64,000 nt of DNA from an uncultured Ezakiella sp. (GTDB lineage: Bacteria > Bacillota > Clostridia > Tissierellales > Peptoniphilaceae), in contig NZ_CALTVH010000004.1 in the NCBI RefSeq assembly GCF_943913045.1, positions 1 through 64,000 on the forward strand. Reading direction: 5' to 3'. Of the stretch, positions 24,883 through 33,309 are shown piece by piece. The notes beneath the pieces were generated by a model. The model searched no databases, was not told the origin of the DNA, and saw only the letters and a program-made list of their open reading frames with translations. Numbering within the stretch: position 1 is the first letter of the stretch; every line of letters begins with the position of its first letter. The translations under genes were made by a program, and so were the position numbers.

Positions 24883-25265
24883 TGGAGAGAGCAAAAAATA
24901 TCTTTGGATATTTTACTTACTCAATAATAATATACTCCCTGGCGTCGTGTCTGATTTCCCTTAGCCTTTGGCTGGATATGAGGATTCATTCCAGATATGT
25001 ATGCTATGGAGTGTTTATTATTGTGTTTCTCTTTTTAAAATTAAAAAATATTAGAAGCTTAAAAAATTTAATTTTAATGGACCTTGTGTTTTTAATTCCA
25101 CTTTTTATGGGGAAATTTAACAGGATTGCTTTTGAGCTCAGGGATGCATTTTATATCCCTTTATCCATTAATATATTTAAAATCCTACTAATAATTATTT
25201 TGCTATTAGGAAACTTCTTAATATTTTTTAATTTTCTATCTAAACAAAAAACACCTGCAAATTAA
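24882..25265 (+). CDS. Small membrane protein, unknown
   Basis: The 127-residue, strongly hydrophobic protein has four predicted helices and basic connecting loops (KLKNIRSLKN). It is translationally coupled to the YdjY-like lipoprotein through a TAATG overlap and the operon ends in a strong terminator, so it is a real gene. I do not recognise its family. A membrane partner of the lipoprotein is plausible. Confidence 0.6.
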   Translation: MERAKNIFGYFTYSIIIYSLASCLISLSLWLDMRIHSRYVCYGVFIIVFLFLKLKNIRSLKNLILMDLVFLIPLFMGKFNRIAFELRDAFYIPLSINIFKILLIIILLLGNFLIFFNFLSKQKTPAN

Positions 25266-25280
25266 TTTTTGTAGGTGTTT
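25249..25280 (+). terminator. Terminator of the YdjY-like operon
   Basis: ACACCTGCAAA pairs with TTTGTAGGTGT and is followed by TTGTTTTTT. The 5' arm overlaps the last codons of the membrane-protein gene. Confidence 0.8.
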
Positions 25281-25288
25281 GTTTTTTT

Positions 25289-25567
25289 CTATTTCTTTTT
25301 AAAATCTACAAGTGCTAGAGTGTTTATTACAATAGATGCTATTACCAAAAACATAAGCGGATTTGCTATGGGCACTACAACATCTTCTAGACCTGAAATA
25401 TCTTTTTCAACTACTCTCCTGACCGCGTCCTTATAAAAAAACGCCATGGTAAGAGCTGTTAAGCACACGCTTGCATAGGAGTATTTCTTATTGTCTCCTC
25501 CACGAATCTTCACAGCAATACTTACAATTGCAGCCATTATGGCTAAAATTCCAAATGCTAAGTCCAT
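25289..25567 (-). CDS. Small membrane protein, unknown
   Basis: The 92-residue protein has three predicted membrane helices separated by short charged loops (KIRGGDNKK, RRVVEKDISGLE). AGGAGGAGATATT precedes the ATG. It stands alone between convergent and unrelated genes. No family recognised. Confidence 0.55.
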   Translation of the reverse strand: MDLAFGILAIMAAIVSIAVKIRGGDNKKYSYASVCLTALTMAFFYKDAVRRVVEKDISGLEDVVVPIANPLMFLVIASIVINTLALVDFKKK

Positions 25568-25675
25568 AATATCTCCTCCTCTTTGAACTTATTAATACAT
25601 TTATTATATCATAAAATCTTTTTTTTGCAAAAGAAAGATTTTTATCCTTGGCAATATAATCGTCTTTACTAAAAA

Positions 25676-25697
25676 CACCTGGACTTTTATCCAGGTG
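25676..25697 (-). terminator. Terminator of the DCCP1-oxidoreductase operon
   Basis: CACCTGGA pairs with TCCAGGTG and is followed by a T run on the minus strand, 20 bp past the stop codon. Confidence 0.85.
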
Positions 25698-25716
25698 CTC
25701 ATAGCTCTACTTCTTT

Positions 25717-26784
25717 TTAAACTTCCATATACTTCCTATCGATCTTGTCCTTGAGATTCCACATAATCCGCCCGTAAAAAGCCAGGCCTCCATAATTGGC
25801 GGCTGCCTTTTTGTCCCCGCAATTTATAATTTGCAGGTACTTGGTCTGCGGAGTGTAGGTTTCAAAGCATCTTTTATTTTCTATGGCCTTGATCAGATTT
25901 GTGTAAAGAATAGGCGCCTCGCGAATGGCAAAGACTCCTGCTTTGTTTAAGTCTGGATAGGCCCTGAGCGTTGCCGTGTCACCCATTACCAGGGCATCAT
26001 CACCTGCCAAAAGGGAATCGGAAACCCAGAGGTAATTCTTATCTGTGGTATGGAAGTTCTCGAATTTTACATCTGGTCCGCGGAAGCCTGTGGTTATAAA
26101 GGCCTGGGTAAAGTCATAAGTTCCCTTATCGGTAAAGACCATTTGGTCCTTGATCTTTTCCACCCTTTCGTTCTTGCGGATGAAAATATTTTTATCTTTC
26201 AATATTTTTTCTAGCTTTCTCTTGGCCCTGTCATTAAAATTTTCCAGTATATCATGGGCGGTTATTATTTCAATGTCGACATCCTTGTAGGCCGCCCTAA
26301 AAGCCAGGGCAAGCTCAACTCCAGACGCCCCGCCGCCAATAAATATGAGCCGCCCACTTTGTCCGTGAGCTTTGAAATACTGGTCCAGTTCTTCCTTGGC
26401 TTTTACCACTTCGCTAATGGGCTTTACCAGGCAGACATGGTCGCTCTCAATGGGAAAAATAATATTTGAAAGGGATCCTAAGTTAATTGAAATTATGTCG
26501 TAATCATAAACGGCATTTTCACTGTAAAGTTTTTTAGCATCTTGATCAATGGATAAAATTTTATCTTCTACATATTTTACACCGGCCCGTTTGCAAAGGT
26601 CGGGCACGTTAAAGGAAATTTCATCCTCCGTGTAAATCCCTTCTATAAAACCAGGCAGCATGCCCGAATAATATTGGCGTTTAAAATCTGTGACCAAAGT
26701 AAAATCAGCGTCCACAGGATTCTTGATTAAATTTTTTAAAACATTTATGTGGCCGTGGCCACCACCTGCCAATAGAACTTTCAT
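25717..26784 (-). CDS. FAD-dependent pyridine nucleotide oxidoreductase (TIGR03169-like)
   Basis: The 355-residue protein has the FAD-binding GGGHGH motif at its N-terminus, YSGMLPGFIEGIY, a second nucleotide-binding GGGASGVELAL (about residues 150-160), and the GDTAT FAD motif near 273. This is the family related to the N-terminal domain fused to SelD in some bacteria and more distantly to NDH-2. Its ATG overlaps the DCCP1 stop by one base (TAATG), so it is tightly linked to that protein and could supply it with electrons from NAD(P)H; that role is inference. Confidence 0.78.
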   Translation of the reverse strand: MKVLLAGGGHGHINVLKNLIKNPVDADFTLVTDFKRQYYSGMLPGFIEGIYTEDEISFNVPDLCKRAGVKYVEDKILSIDQDAKKLYSENAVYDYDIISINLGSLSNIIFPIESDHVCLVKPISEVVKAKEELDQYFKAHGQSGRLIFIGGGASGVELALAFRAAYKDVDIEIITAHDILENFNDRAKRKLEKILKDKNIFIRKNERVEKIKDQMVFTDKGTYDFTQAFITTGFRGPDVKFENFHTTDKNYLWVSDSLLAGDDALVMGDTATLRAYPDLNKAGVFAIREAPILYTNLIKAIENKRCFETYTPQTKYLQIINCGDKKAAANYGGLAFYGRIMWNLKDKIDRKYMEV

Positions 26785-27929
26785 TAGATCATTTCAACAA
26801 AGGCTTCTAGCCTTGTATTTAGCTGGCCAATGTCTGATTGTGAATAGTCTGTTTCAACTGCAATATACGGAATATTTTTTTCTTGGTTGCAGAAGTTTTT
26901 GATTTCCAGGCTTTCAACTTGGAAGGGTGTGCAGGTTTGCAAGTGCATGTCTACAACGCCGTCTACCTTGTATTCGTCGATCATCCTGCCGAGGAGTTCG
27001 CGACGATTTGGGTTTGGACTCATGCAAGCACAGCCGATATTTAAATATTTTTCAGCAATGGCCATGTATGGGTCATCTGTGCCTTCTTCAACGTTTCTGT
27101 CAATGGCCTTGGCACCGCCGCAGTTTTCAAAGGCGACTACGATGCCACCGTTGTCCTCGATAGCTGAGATAACTTTTTCAGTTGCTCCGCCAATTGGACA
27201 GCCAGTTACCAAAATACGCTTTTTGCCCTTAATGTGTTTGTGTTCATTTAAAACTTTTTCCTTTAATCCTGCCAATTCTCCAGGTATGGCCCTCTTGTCA
27301 AATTTAAAGGTCGCCCCGTGAAGGACATGCCACATATCAAGACCCATAATTGGGAGCTCGTCTTCTTTCATAATGCTATAAAAATCTTTGATAGCTGAGC
27401 GTTCAGCGTTTTTAACTCTGATGGCTTCGCGTATATCTTCTTCAGTGATTTCCACTTTCAAGAAATCTTCCAAGTATTCTTTCATCTTGATTACTTCGTT
27501 GTACCAGAGTTCCAAACCTTTTTCGGATTGCTTGTTAGGCAGCTCCATTACGTGGGTTGGTTTTACCTTGCCCAAGTATTCATACATTTTTTTCTTGCCA
27601 TCGCAAGTGGTTTCGCCCACAATCAAATCTGAAAAGTGGAAGAACGGGCACTTGTCTGTAATGGCAAAGCCGTAGGAAGATTTAATTAGGGGACAGAGGT
27701 TCTTTGGCAAGTCCCTTTCTGCATCTGCAATTGTCTCATCGCTGGTTGCACAAAGGGAAACTGAAGTTGCCCCTGCTGCTAGGGCCAACTCTTGGGGGAA
27801 AAATGTGCAAAAAACTCCTACAACAGGAATATCTTGGTCCTTGATTTCCTTGACCTTTAAAAATGCCTCCCTCCTGGCATCTGCAAATTCTTCAAATATT
27901 TCTGGTAAATCTTTTCTTAGTTCAATCAT
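26784..27929 (-). CDS. Double-cubane-cluster protein / 2-hydroxyacyl-CoA dehydratase-like protein 1
   Basis: The 381-residue HgdB/FldC-type protein has the cysteine pattern of double-cubane-cluster proteins: Cys41, Cys60, Cys79 (LCPLIK), Cys94 (DKCPFF) and Cys109 (GETTCDGKKK), followed by C-terminal VTGCPIGG, NCGG, GCACMSPN and QTCTPF. Characterised DCCPs hold an [8Fe-9S] cluster and do low-potential, ATP-driven reductions once activated. The true substrate is unknown. It is divergent from the activase operon and coupled to the FAD oxidoreductase gene. Confidence 0.85.
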   Translation of the reverse strand: MIELRKDLPEIFEEFADARREAFLKVKEIKDQDIPVVGVFCTFFPQELALAAGATSVSLCATSDETIADAERDLPKNLCPLIKSSYGFAITDKCPFFHFSDLIVGETTCDGKKKMYEYLGKVKPTHVMELPNKQSEKGLELWYNEVIKMKEYLEDFLKVEITEEDIREAIRVKNAERSAIKDFYSIMKEDELPIMGLDMWHVLHGATFKFDKRAIPGELAGLKEKVLNEHKHIKGKKRILVTGCPIGGATEKVISAIEDNGGIVVAFENCGGAKAIDRNVEEGTDDPYMAIAEKYLNIGCACMSPNPNRRELLGRMIDEYKVDGVVDMHLQTCTPFQVESLEIKNFCNQEKNIPYIAVETDYSQSDIGQLNTRLEAFVEMI

Positions 27930-28131
27930 CTTATCACTCCTTATAATTTTGGTCCTATGTATAGATCTTTAAATGACCTTTCAAACAAACCGACTCTTAT
28001 TAAATAATAAAATCTTATACAATAATATTATAACCAAAAACTATGTAGATTACTATTAATAAATGTTTACAAGGACTTATTATAGATATTTTTAATAGTG
28101 CCAGACTTCCTATAAAGTTTTTTTATAATGC

Positions 28132-28160
28132 TTGATTTAATTTGCCCGCTTAAATACAAT
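28132..28160 (+). promoter_or_regulatory. Promoter of the activase-DCCP2 operon
   Basis: TTGATT (28132-28137) and TACAAT (28155-28160) are 17 bp apart, 31 bp upstream of the activase start. A second TATAAT at 28124-28129 is an alternative. Confidence 0.55.
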
Positions 28161-28190
28161 TAACATATAGACATATAAGGAGGAATCAAA

Positions 28191-28937
28191 TTGGTACATG
28201 TTGGAATAGATATTGGTTCAACTGCTTCAAAAGTTGCAGTTATGGACCAAGACAAAAAAGAAATTTTATACACAAAACTGCTGCCAAGCGGATGGAACAG
28301 TCGTGAAACTGGCGAAGAAATTCTACGTTGGCTAAAGAGCCTTGACCTGGGCGAAATGGATATAGTAGCAACTGGTTATGGACGCGTATCTGTCCCCTAT
28401 GCGGACAAGACGATCACAGAGATTACCTGCCACGCCAAAGGAGCCATGTACCTCCACCCAGGCAATATGACTGTCATAGATATAGGCGGCCAGGACACAA
28501 AGGTCATCGTCGTAGAAAACGGTATGGTCTCAGACTTTTTGATGAACGACAAGTGTTCAGCAGGTACAGGAAAGTTTTTGGAAGTTATGGCCAACAGACT
28601 TGGACTTACCCTTAACGAAATGTACGAATACGCTGAAAGGGGCGAACCAGTTCCCATATCAAGCTTGTGCACAGTTTTTGCTGAATCAGAAATCATCAGC
28701 CTCATGGGCAAGGGAACTCCACGTGAAGACATTTGCTCTGGCGTAGTTGCATCAATCGTAACAAAGGTAGCTTCGCTTTCATCCAAGCGTTTAAAAGCGG
28801 GCGATGTGTTTTTAACAGGCGGCTTTTGCGATAGCCCATACATGGTCGAAAAACTTTCTGAAGAATTAAAAACAGAAGTAAAGACAGATCCACGCGCAAG
28901 ATTTGCTGGTGCAATCGGGGCGGCCCTCCTTGCATAA
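28191..28937 (+). CDS. 2-hydroxyacyl-CoA dehydratase / DCCP activase (BadF/HgdC family ATPase)
   Basis: The 248-residue ASKHA-fold ATPase has DIGSTASKV (residues 7-15) and IGGQDTK (about 98-104). Cys122 (KCSAGTG) and Cys160 (SSLCTVFAESE) are the conserved ligands of the [4Fe-4S] cluster bridging the dimer. It uses ATP to drive an electron into its partner. The start is TTG at 28191, with AAGGAGG upstream. As the only activase in the cluster, it probably serves both DCCP proteins. Confidence 0.9.
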   Translation: MVHVGIDIGSTASKVAVMDQDKKEILYTKLLPSGWNSRETGEEILRWLKSLDLGEMDIVATGYGRVSVPYADKTITEITCHAKGAMYLHPGNMTVIDIGGQDTKVIVVENGMVSDFLMNDKCSAGTGKFLEVMANRLGLTLNEMYEYAERGEPVPISSLCTVFAESEIISLMGKGTPREDICSGVVASIVTKVASLSSKRLKAGDVFLTGGFCDSPYMVEKLSEELKTEVKTDPRARFAGAIGAALLA

Positions 28938-29658
28938 TATAAATTTTTTCAAAGATTTGCGGCGGGAGGCCTATGTCCACGCCATCAATAGAAAAATAGA
29001 AGGCAAGGCCATAGCTGGGACTTTTGGAAATGTGGATGAAGCCGTGCTTCGAGCATGCGACATCATCCCCTATCCAATAGTATCAGTCGAAGGATATATA
29101 TTTGTCCACGGACAAGTAAACGAGTCCTGCCATCCTATTAATGCCAGTAGAATTTATCTGGAAACTGGCAAATGCCCCCTGCTCTTTTCTGCAGAGTTTA
29201 TTGTCCACGACAATATGTGCCCATATTTTGTAAAAGAAATATCAGCTATTACCGACAAGGACTTTGTGGCGGAAGAAAATTTAAAAACTTACTTAAAAGA
29301 AAACTCTTACAATTTTGACCAAGAAAAATATACAGACATAAAATTAAAACTTAATAAAATTAATGAAGGCTTAAATTTTCTTGCCGCAAGTGATATAGAC
29401 TCAAAACTCCTTGCCTATGCAAAATTTTTCCTGCGCTTTGAACCCAACCTTGATAGACGGATAGAAATTTTACAAGAATTAACAAGCGAACATAAAGAAA
29501 CCAATAATATCAGAAAGACAATCAAAGTCCCCTGCCCATACGGGATAATTGACGGGATTGATTGCGACAACTTTAGTATTATAGAAAGTACAAGCCAAGC
29601 GGACTTTGCTCCTTATGGCTGTGCTTTTTGTGATAAATATATTAAATACGAGGTGTAA
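28930..29658 (+). CDS. Cysteine-rich, truncated DCCP/HgdB-like protein
   Basis: About 242 residues if started at TTG 28930; the start is uncertain (TTG 28903, GTG 28909 and TTG 28957 are alternatives) because no ribosome binding site is clear. The N-terminal half aligns by eye with the HgdB fold entry (RREAYVHAINRK, then a GTFGNVDEAVLRACDIIP block) and keeps CPLL-N12-CPYF (Cys82, Cys97) but lacks GETTCDGKKK. The C-terminus ends in a four-cysteine cluster (Cys202, 212, 231, 234: CPYG and CAFC). It sits between the activase and DCCP2 and is probably an accessory Fe-S protein. Confidence 0.6.
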   Translation: MHNINFFKDLRREAYVHAINRKIEGKAIAGTFGNVDEAVLRACDIIPYPIVSVEGYIFVHGQVNESCHPINASRIYLETGKCPLLFSAEFIVHDNMCPYFVKEISAITDKDFVAEENLKTYLKENSYNFDQEKYTDIKLKLNKINEGLNFLAASDIDSKLLAYAKFFLRFEPNLDRRIEILQELTSEHKETNNIRKTIKVPCPYGIIDGIDCDNFSIIESTSQADFAPYGCAFCDKYIKYEV

Positions 29659-29660
29659 AA

Positions 29661-30935
29661 ATGGATAAGAATCATGAAATGTGGTCAAATATCGGCATGG
29701 ATGTTGAAAAACACGATGTCCTATGCGAAGTTTTACCAGGAGCTTTTGGCGATGTTTTCCTAAGCCAAGAAAACAGACCAAAGGGCATGGATTATTTCAA
29801 CATGGTCGTTGGCGACATCCACGGAATTAGACCATCAGAATTAATCGCAGAACAAGAAAAAGGCAGAAAAGTCGTCGGGACTTTTTGTATCCACGTACCA
29901 GACGAGGTGCCAATTGCTGCAAATGCAATCGTAACAGGCCTCTGCTCAGGCAGCCAATTCTGGGTTCCAGGCGGAGAAAAAGTTCTCCCAACAGCAACCT
30001 GCCCACTCATCAAAGCAAGTCTAGGCGCAAGATTTGATAGAACTTGCCCATTCTTTAGAATTGCAGACTTATTCGTAGGCGAAACAACTTGCGATGGCAA
30101 GAAAAAAGCCTGGGAAATACTTGGCGAAGACGCACCAGTTTATGTAATGGACATTCCACAATTAAAAACTGAAGACGACTTCAAAAAATGGGAAAAAGAA
30201 ATTAAAAAGTACATCACAAAAATCGAAGAATTAACCGGCAACAAGGTTACAGAAGAAAGCCTCCACGACGCAATCGTTCTTATCAACAACAAGCGCAAGG
30301 CTATGCAAAGATTAAACAACTTTAGAAAACTCGACAAGGTACCTATTTCAGGTAAGGACGTCTTACTTACAACTCAAATTGCTTTCTTTGATGACCCAGC
30401 CAGATTTACAGAAATGATCAACAAACTCTGTGACGAACTTGACGAACGCGTAAAAGAAGGCGTTAGCGTTTACAAGGAAGGAGCCAAGAGAATTCTCTTA
30501 ACAGGTACTCCTCTTTCAATTCCAAACTGGAAGATCCACCACATCATCGAATCCATGGGAGCAGCTGTTGTTGGCGAAGAAATGTGCACAGGCCTCAGAT
30601 ACTGCGAAAACCTAGTTGATGAAAGTCCAGGCACAATCGACGAACAAGTTGAACACCTAGCCAAGAGATACCTAGGCAGCATCAACTGTGCTTGCTTCAC
30701 ACCAAACGACGACAGAATTGATGACATCTTCCGCTTGGCCAAAGAATACAAGGCAGACGGAGTTATCGACCTCAACTTAAAATTCTGCACCCTCTATGAC
30801 CTAGAAGGCAGAAAAGTTGAACGCGCTCTAAAAGAAGAAGGCATCCCTGTACTTGGCGTTGAAACCGACTACACAGACGAAGACGCTGAACAACTCAAAA
30901 CCAGAATCGGTGCATTCATTGAAATGCTTGGCTAA
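29661..30935 (+). CDS. Double-cubane-cluster protein / 2-hydroxyacyl-CoA dehydratase-like protein 2
   Basis: The 424-residue paralogue of the protein at 26784 has Cys76, Cys95, Cys114 (TCPLIK), Cys129 (RTCPFF) and Cys144 (GETTCDGKKK), then CTGLRYC, INCACFTPN and KFCTLYD. An extra segment of about 35 residues precedes the common core. GAGGTG lies just upstream of the ATG. It probably carries an Fe-S cluster of the double-cubane type and needs the upstream activase. The substrate is unknown. A DUF3343 gene follows after 6 bp. Confidence 0.86.
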   Translation: MDKNHEMWSNIGMDVEKHDVLCEVLPGAFGDVFLSQENRPKGMDYFNMVVGDIHGIRPSELIAEQEKGRKVVGTFCIHVPDEVPIAANAIVTGLCSGSQFWVPGGEKVLPTATCPLIKASLGARFDRTCPFFRIADLFVGETTCDGKKKAWEILGEDAPVYVMDIPQLKTEDDFKKWEKEIKKYITKIEELTGNKVTEESLHDAIVLINNKRKAMQRLNNFRKLDKVPISGKDVLLTTQIAFFDDPARFTEMINKLCDELDERVKEGVSVYKEGAKRILLTGTPLSIPNWKIHHIIESMGAAVVGEEMCTGLRYCENLVDESPGTIDEQVEHLAKRYLGSINCACFTPNDDRIDDIFRLAKEYKADGVIDLNLKFCTLYDLEGRKVERALKEEGIPVLGVETDYTDEDAEQLKTRIGAFIEMLG

Positions 30936-30941
30936 AAATTT

Positions 30942-31193
30942 ATGAAGCAATATTTTGTGTTTTTTAAAAACTCAATAGACGCTTACACCCTGTCGCAAAA
31001 ACTGACAGATATAGAAACCACCCTTGCCCCAACACCCCGGGAAGCCGACTACTGTTGTGGAGTCTGCTTGATTTACAAAAATCCTGAGGACAAGGCCTAT
31101 ATAGAAAAAATTGCCCAAGAAGCGGGCATAGTTTTGGGAGGCTTTTGGGAAAGAGAAGGCGGTATCGACCCAGACAGGATGAAATTTTGCTAA
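30942..31193 (+). CDS. DUF3343 family protein (putative Se/S carrier-like)
   Basis: The 83-residue protein has YCCGVC (Cys38, Cys39, Cys42) and a terminal cysteine (Cys83). DUF3343 proteins resemble small sulphur- or selenium-carrier folds and in anaerobes often neighbour HgdB/HgdC-type genes. It is the last gene of the plus-strand operon, 6 bp after DCCP2. A role in delivering sulphur or electrons to the cluster proteins is inference. Confidence 0.75.
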   Translation: MKQYFVFFKNSIDAYTLSQKLTDIETTLAPTPREADYCCGVCLIYKNPEDKAYIEKIAQEAGIVLGGFWEREGGIDPDRMKFC

Positions 31194-31202
31194 AATAAAA
31201 AG

Positions 31203-31245
31203 CTGTATGTGTTTATCGAAAAAATCTCGGTAAATACATACAGTT
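31203..31245 (+). terminator. Terminator of the activase-DCCP2-DUF3343 operon
   Basis: A long stem, CTGTATGT-G-TTTATCGA with TCGGTAAA-T-ACATACAG, is followed by seven T residues. Confidence 0.85.
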
Positions 31246-31496
31246 TTTTTAATTGGATTTTACTTTGCAAGCTAACTTTCATTTTAATTTATAATTTAAT
31301 TCTCATTTGCAATTTATTTTTACTTTTTATTTGCAGTTTATTTTTTATTTTTATTTGCTATTTAAATTTCGTTTTTGTTTACGATTTAAATTTCATTTTT
31401 ATTTAAATCGAATTTTTTTTCACTTTGCTTTAATTTTTATTTGCTAAAAAATTCACAAATTTATTCTACAAGTTTTAATACAGTTTCAATTATAAA
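31246..31496. repeat. T-rich spacer with degenerate 23-24 bp tandem repeats
   Basis: No credible gene is present. Between about 31275 and 31440 the plus strand is a run of about six imperfect units resembling TTTTTATTTGC-N-ATTTAAATTTC. The only open frame here encodes a low-complexity Phe/Ile/Leu peptide imposed by the repeat and is not counted as a gene. Confidence 0.55.
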
Positions 31497-31523
31497 AGCA
31501 CTTAGATTTAAAACCCAAGTACT
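31497..31523 (-). terminator. Terminator of the methionine operon
   Basis: On the minus strand AGTACTTGGGTTT pairs with AAATCTAAGTGCT and is followed by TTTT. Confidence 0.75.
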
Positions 31524-31538
31524 CTTTTTACATACATA

Positions 31539-33308
31539 TTATTTTTTAAATATTCCAATAAGTTCACCCACTATATCCACCCGGCTAAAGGGGGTGATTA
31601 TATAATAGCCATCTACGCTGTCTTCGATTTGCCTCATGAAGTCTGCGGTGATTTCAACGGCGAGTTTTGTGGCCTGGTCTCTGTCCAAGTCTTTATATCG
31701 GTCGATTACTTCATCGTCCAGTCTAATTCCCGATGCTTCTGAATTCATAAAGATCGCGTTATTGTAGCTGACTATGGGCATGACCCCGCCCATTATATAG
31801 GCGTTTAGCTCTTGGCGGGCAATTTTTAAATTCTCCACAGCCTTTTTGGATATTACTGGCTGGGTGTAAAAGACATTTACCCCAGCTTTTTCCTTTGCCT
31901 GGGCCCTTTTTATTTCCAAATCTAACTTGTTGGCATTTAAGTTTAAGGCGCCACCGATATTCATCTCATTTGTAAAAACTTTTTCGTTCATGTCGGCAAC
32001 CATGCCTGCAAATTTGGTGGAATTAAATTGAAAGACCGATTTGACTTCATCTTTTTCTGCCGTTGGCACTGGGTCACCAGTAATAGTAATAATATTTAAA
32101 ATATTTTCCAAATTTAATCCCAAAAGCAAGGCCTTGGATGCATTTACATTCCTATCCCTGCAAGTCATGTGGACAATTGGCTCAATGCCGATCTCATTTT
32201 TAATCTTGTAGGCGGTGAGACTGGCATCCACCCGGACTCTAGCGACTGGGCAGTCGGCAATGGTTATCCCGTCGGCGCCATAATTTGCCAGGGCCTTTAC
32301 ATTTTCCATATATTTTTTCATATTTAAATCCTTGGGTGGATCAAACTCAACGACAATTGGCTTTTTACCGTGCTCGAGTTTATTCCTAAAGAGATTTTCC
32401 GTGTAAGGCGTGTCCAGACGAAACTCTTTTTTCTTCGCCGGTCTAGCTTTTGTATAACGATACTCAGAAATCCTCTCTGTAATTTCCTTTATAAATTCAG
32501 GACGGGTCCCGCAGCAGCCGCCAATAATTTGCACTCCATATTCTAAAAATTGCAGGGTCGCGTTTGAAAAATAATCCTTGTTGGCGCTGTAATAAGTCCT
32601 ATTCTTTATAACTGTCGGATAGCCACCGTTTGGCATAATAGAAATAATTTTATCAGGCAAATTTATTTTTTCGATGTATTCCCTCAGTCTCAGTGGACCA
32701 GATACGCAGTTAAAGCCAACTGCGTCTATGTCCTTGGACTCGGCCGCCTTAAGAATTAAATCTTCGCCAACTTCTCCAGTCCGCGTGAGCCCGTCAGCTC
32801 CCACCGCAAAAGAAGTTATGATAAAGGCATCAGAATCTTTGCCCTTAATGTAGGCGGCCAATTCCAAAAGTCTATCTAAGTCTGAAAAAGTTTCAAATAA
32901 AAAATCATTAATGCCCTGAGACAAAAATATATCTATAATTTTTTTGTGCTCAGCCAAGTCCTCTTCAAGGGAATGGTCTTTGGTCTTAGGCATTGGGCCA
33001 ATGTCTGCAAACACATGAGTATCAGTCTTTGCCACCGCCCTTTTTGCCAGGTCAATCCCAGCTTCGATTACATTTTTTACCACAGAAAAATCCGTCCCCA
33101 GTGAAATCGTGTTGGCCTGGAAGGTATTGGTCTTAATCGCCATAGCTCCAGCCTCTACATATTCCCTATGGATCTCGTAGATCACTTCCGAGTCAAAGAG
33201 ATTTGCCATCTCGCACTCGGGCATGACCCTGGTCGATTTGTCTGGATAATAGGTCCCCATGGCCCCATCAAAGACCAGAGGAAATTTTATATTTTTTACA
33301 TTTGTCAT
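31539..33308 (-). CDS. Bifunctional homocysteine S-methyltransferase / methylenetetrahydrofolate reductase (YitJ-like)
   Basis: The 589-residue protein joins an N-terminal homocysteine S-methyltransferase domain (FDGAMGTYY, then zinc ligands GFNCVSGP and GGCCGTRPE) to a C-terminal MTHFR domain from about residue 290 (PIVVEFDPPKD, TGDPV). The MTHFR part makes 5-methyl-THF for methionine synthesis. The ATG at 33308 follows the metH stop by one base and GGTGA lies upstream; an earlier ATG at 33338 lies inside metH. It is last in a three-gene methionine operon. Confidence 0.92.
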   Translation of the reverse strand: MTNVKNIKFPLVFDGAMGTYYPDKSTRVMPECEMANLFDSEVIYEIHREYVEAGAMAIKTNTFQANTISLGTDFSVVKNVIEAGIDLAKRAVAKTDTHVFADIGPMPKTKDHSLEEDLAEHKKIIDIFLSQGINDFLFETFSDLDRLLELAAYIKGKDSDAFIITSFAVGADGLTRTGEVGEDLILKAAESKDIDAVGFNCVSGPLRLREYIEKINLPDKIISIMPNGGYPTVIKNRTYYSANKDYFSNATLQFLEYGVQIIGGCCGTRPEFIKEITERISEYRYTKARPAKKKEFRLDTPYTENLFRNKLEHGKKPIVVEFDPPKDLNMKKYMENVKALANYGADGITIADCPVARVRVDASLTAYKIKNEIGIEPIVHMTCRDRNVNASKALLLGLNLENILNIITITGDPVPTAEKDEVKSVFQFNSTKFAGMVADMNEKVFTNEMNIGGALNLNANKLDLEIKRAQAKEKAGVNVFYTQPVISKKAVENLKIARQELNAYIMGGVMPIVSYNNAIFMNSEASGIRLDDEVIDRYKDLDRDQATKLAVEITADFMRQIEDSVDGYYIITPFSRVDIVGELIGIFKK

Positions 33309-33309
33309 T

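Noticed and set aside
31209..31406. Open frame of 65 codons between the DCCP and methionine operons
   Set aside because: It encodes a low-complexity Phe/Ile/Leu peptide produced by the T-rich repeat, has no ribosome binding site and overlaps a terminator.
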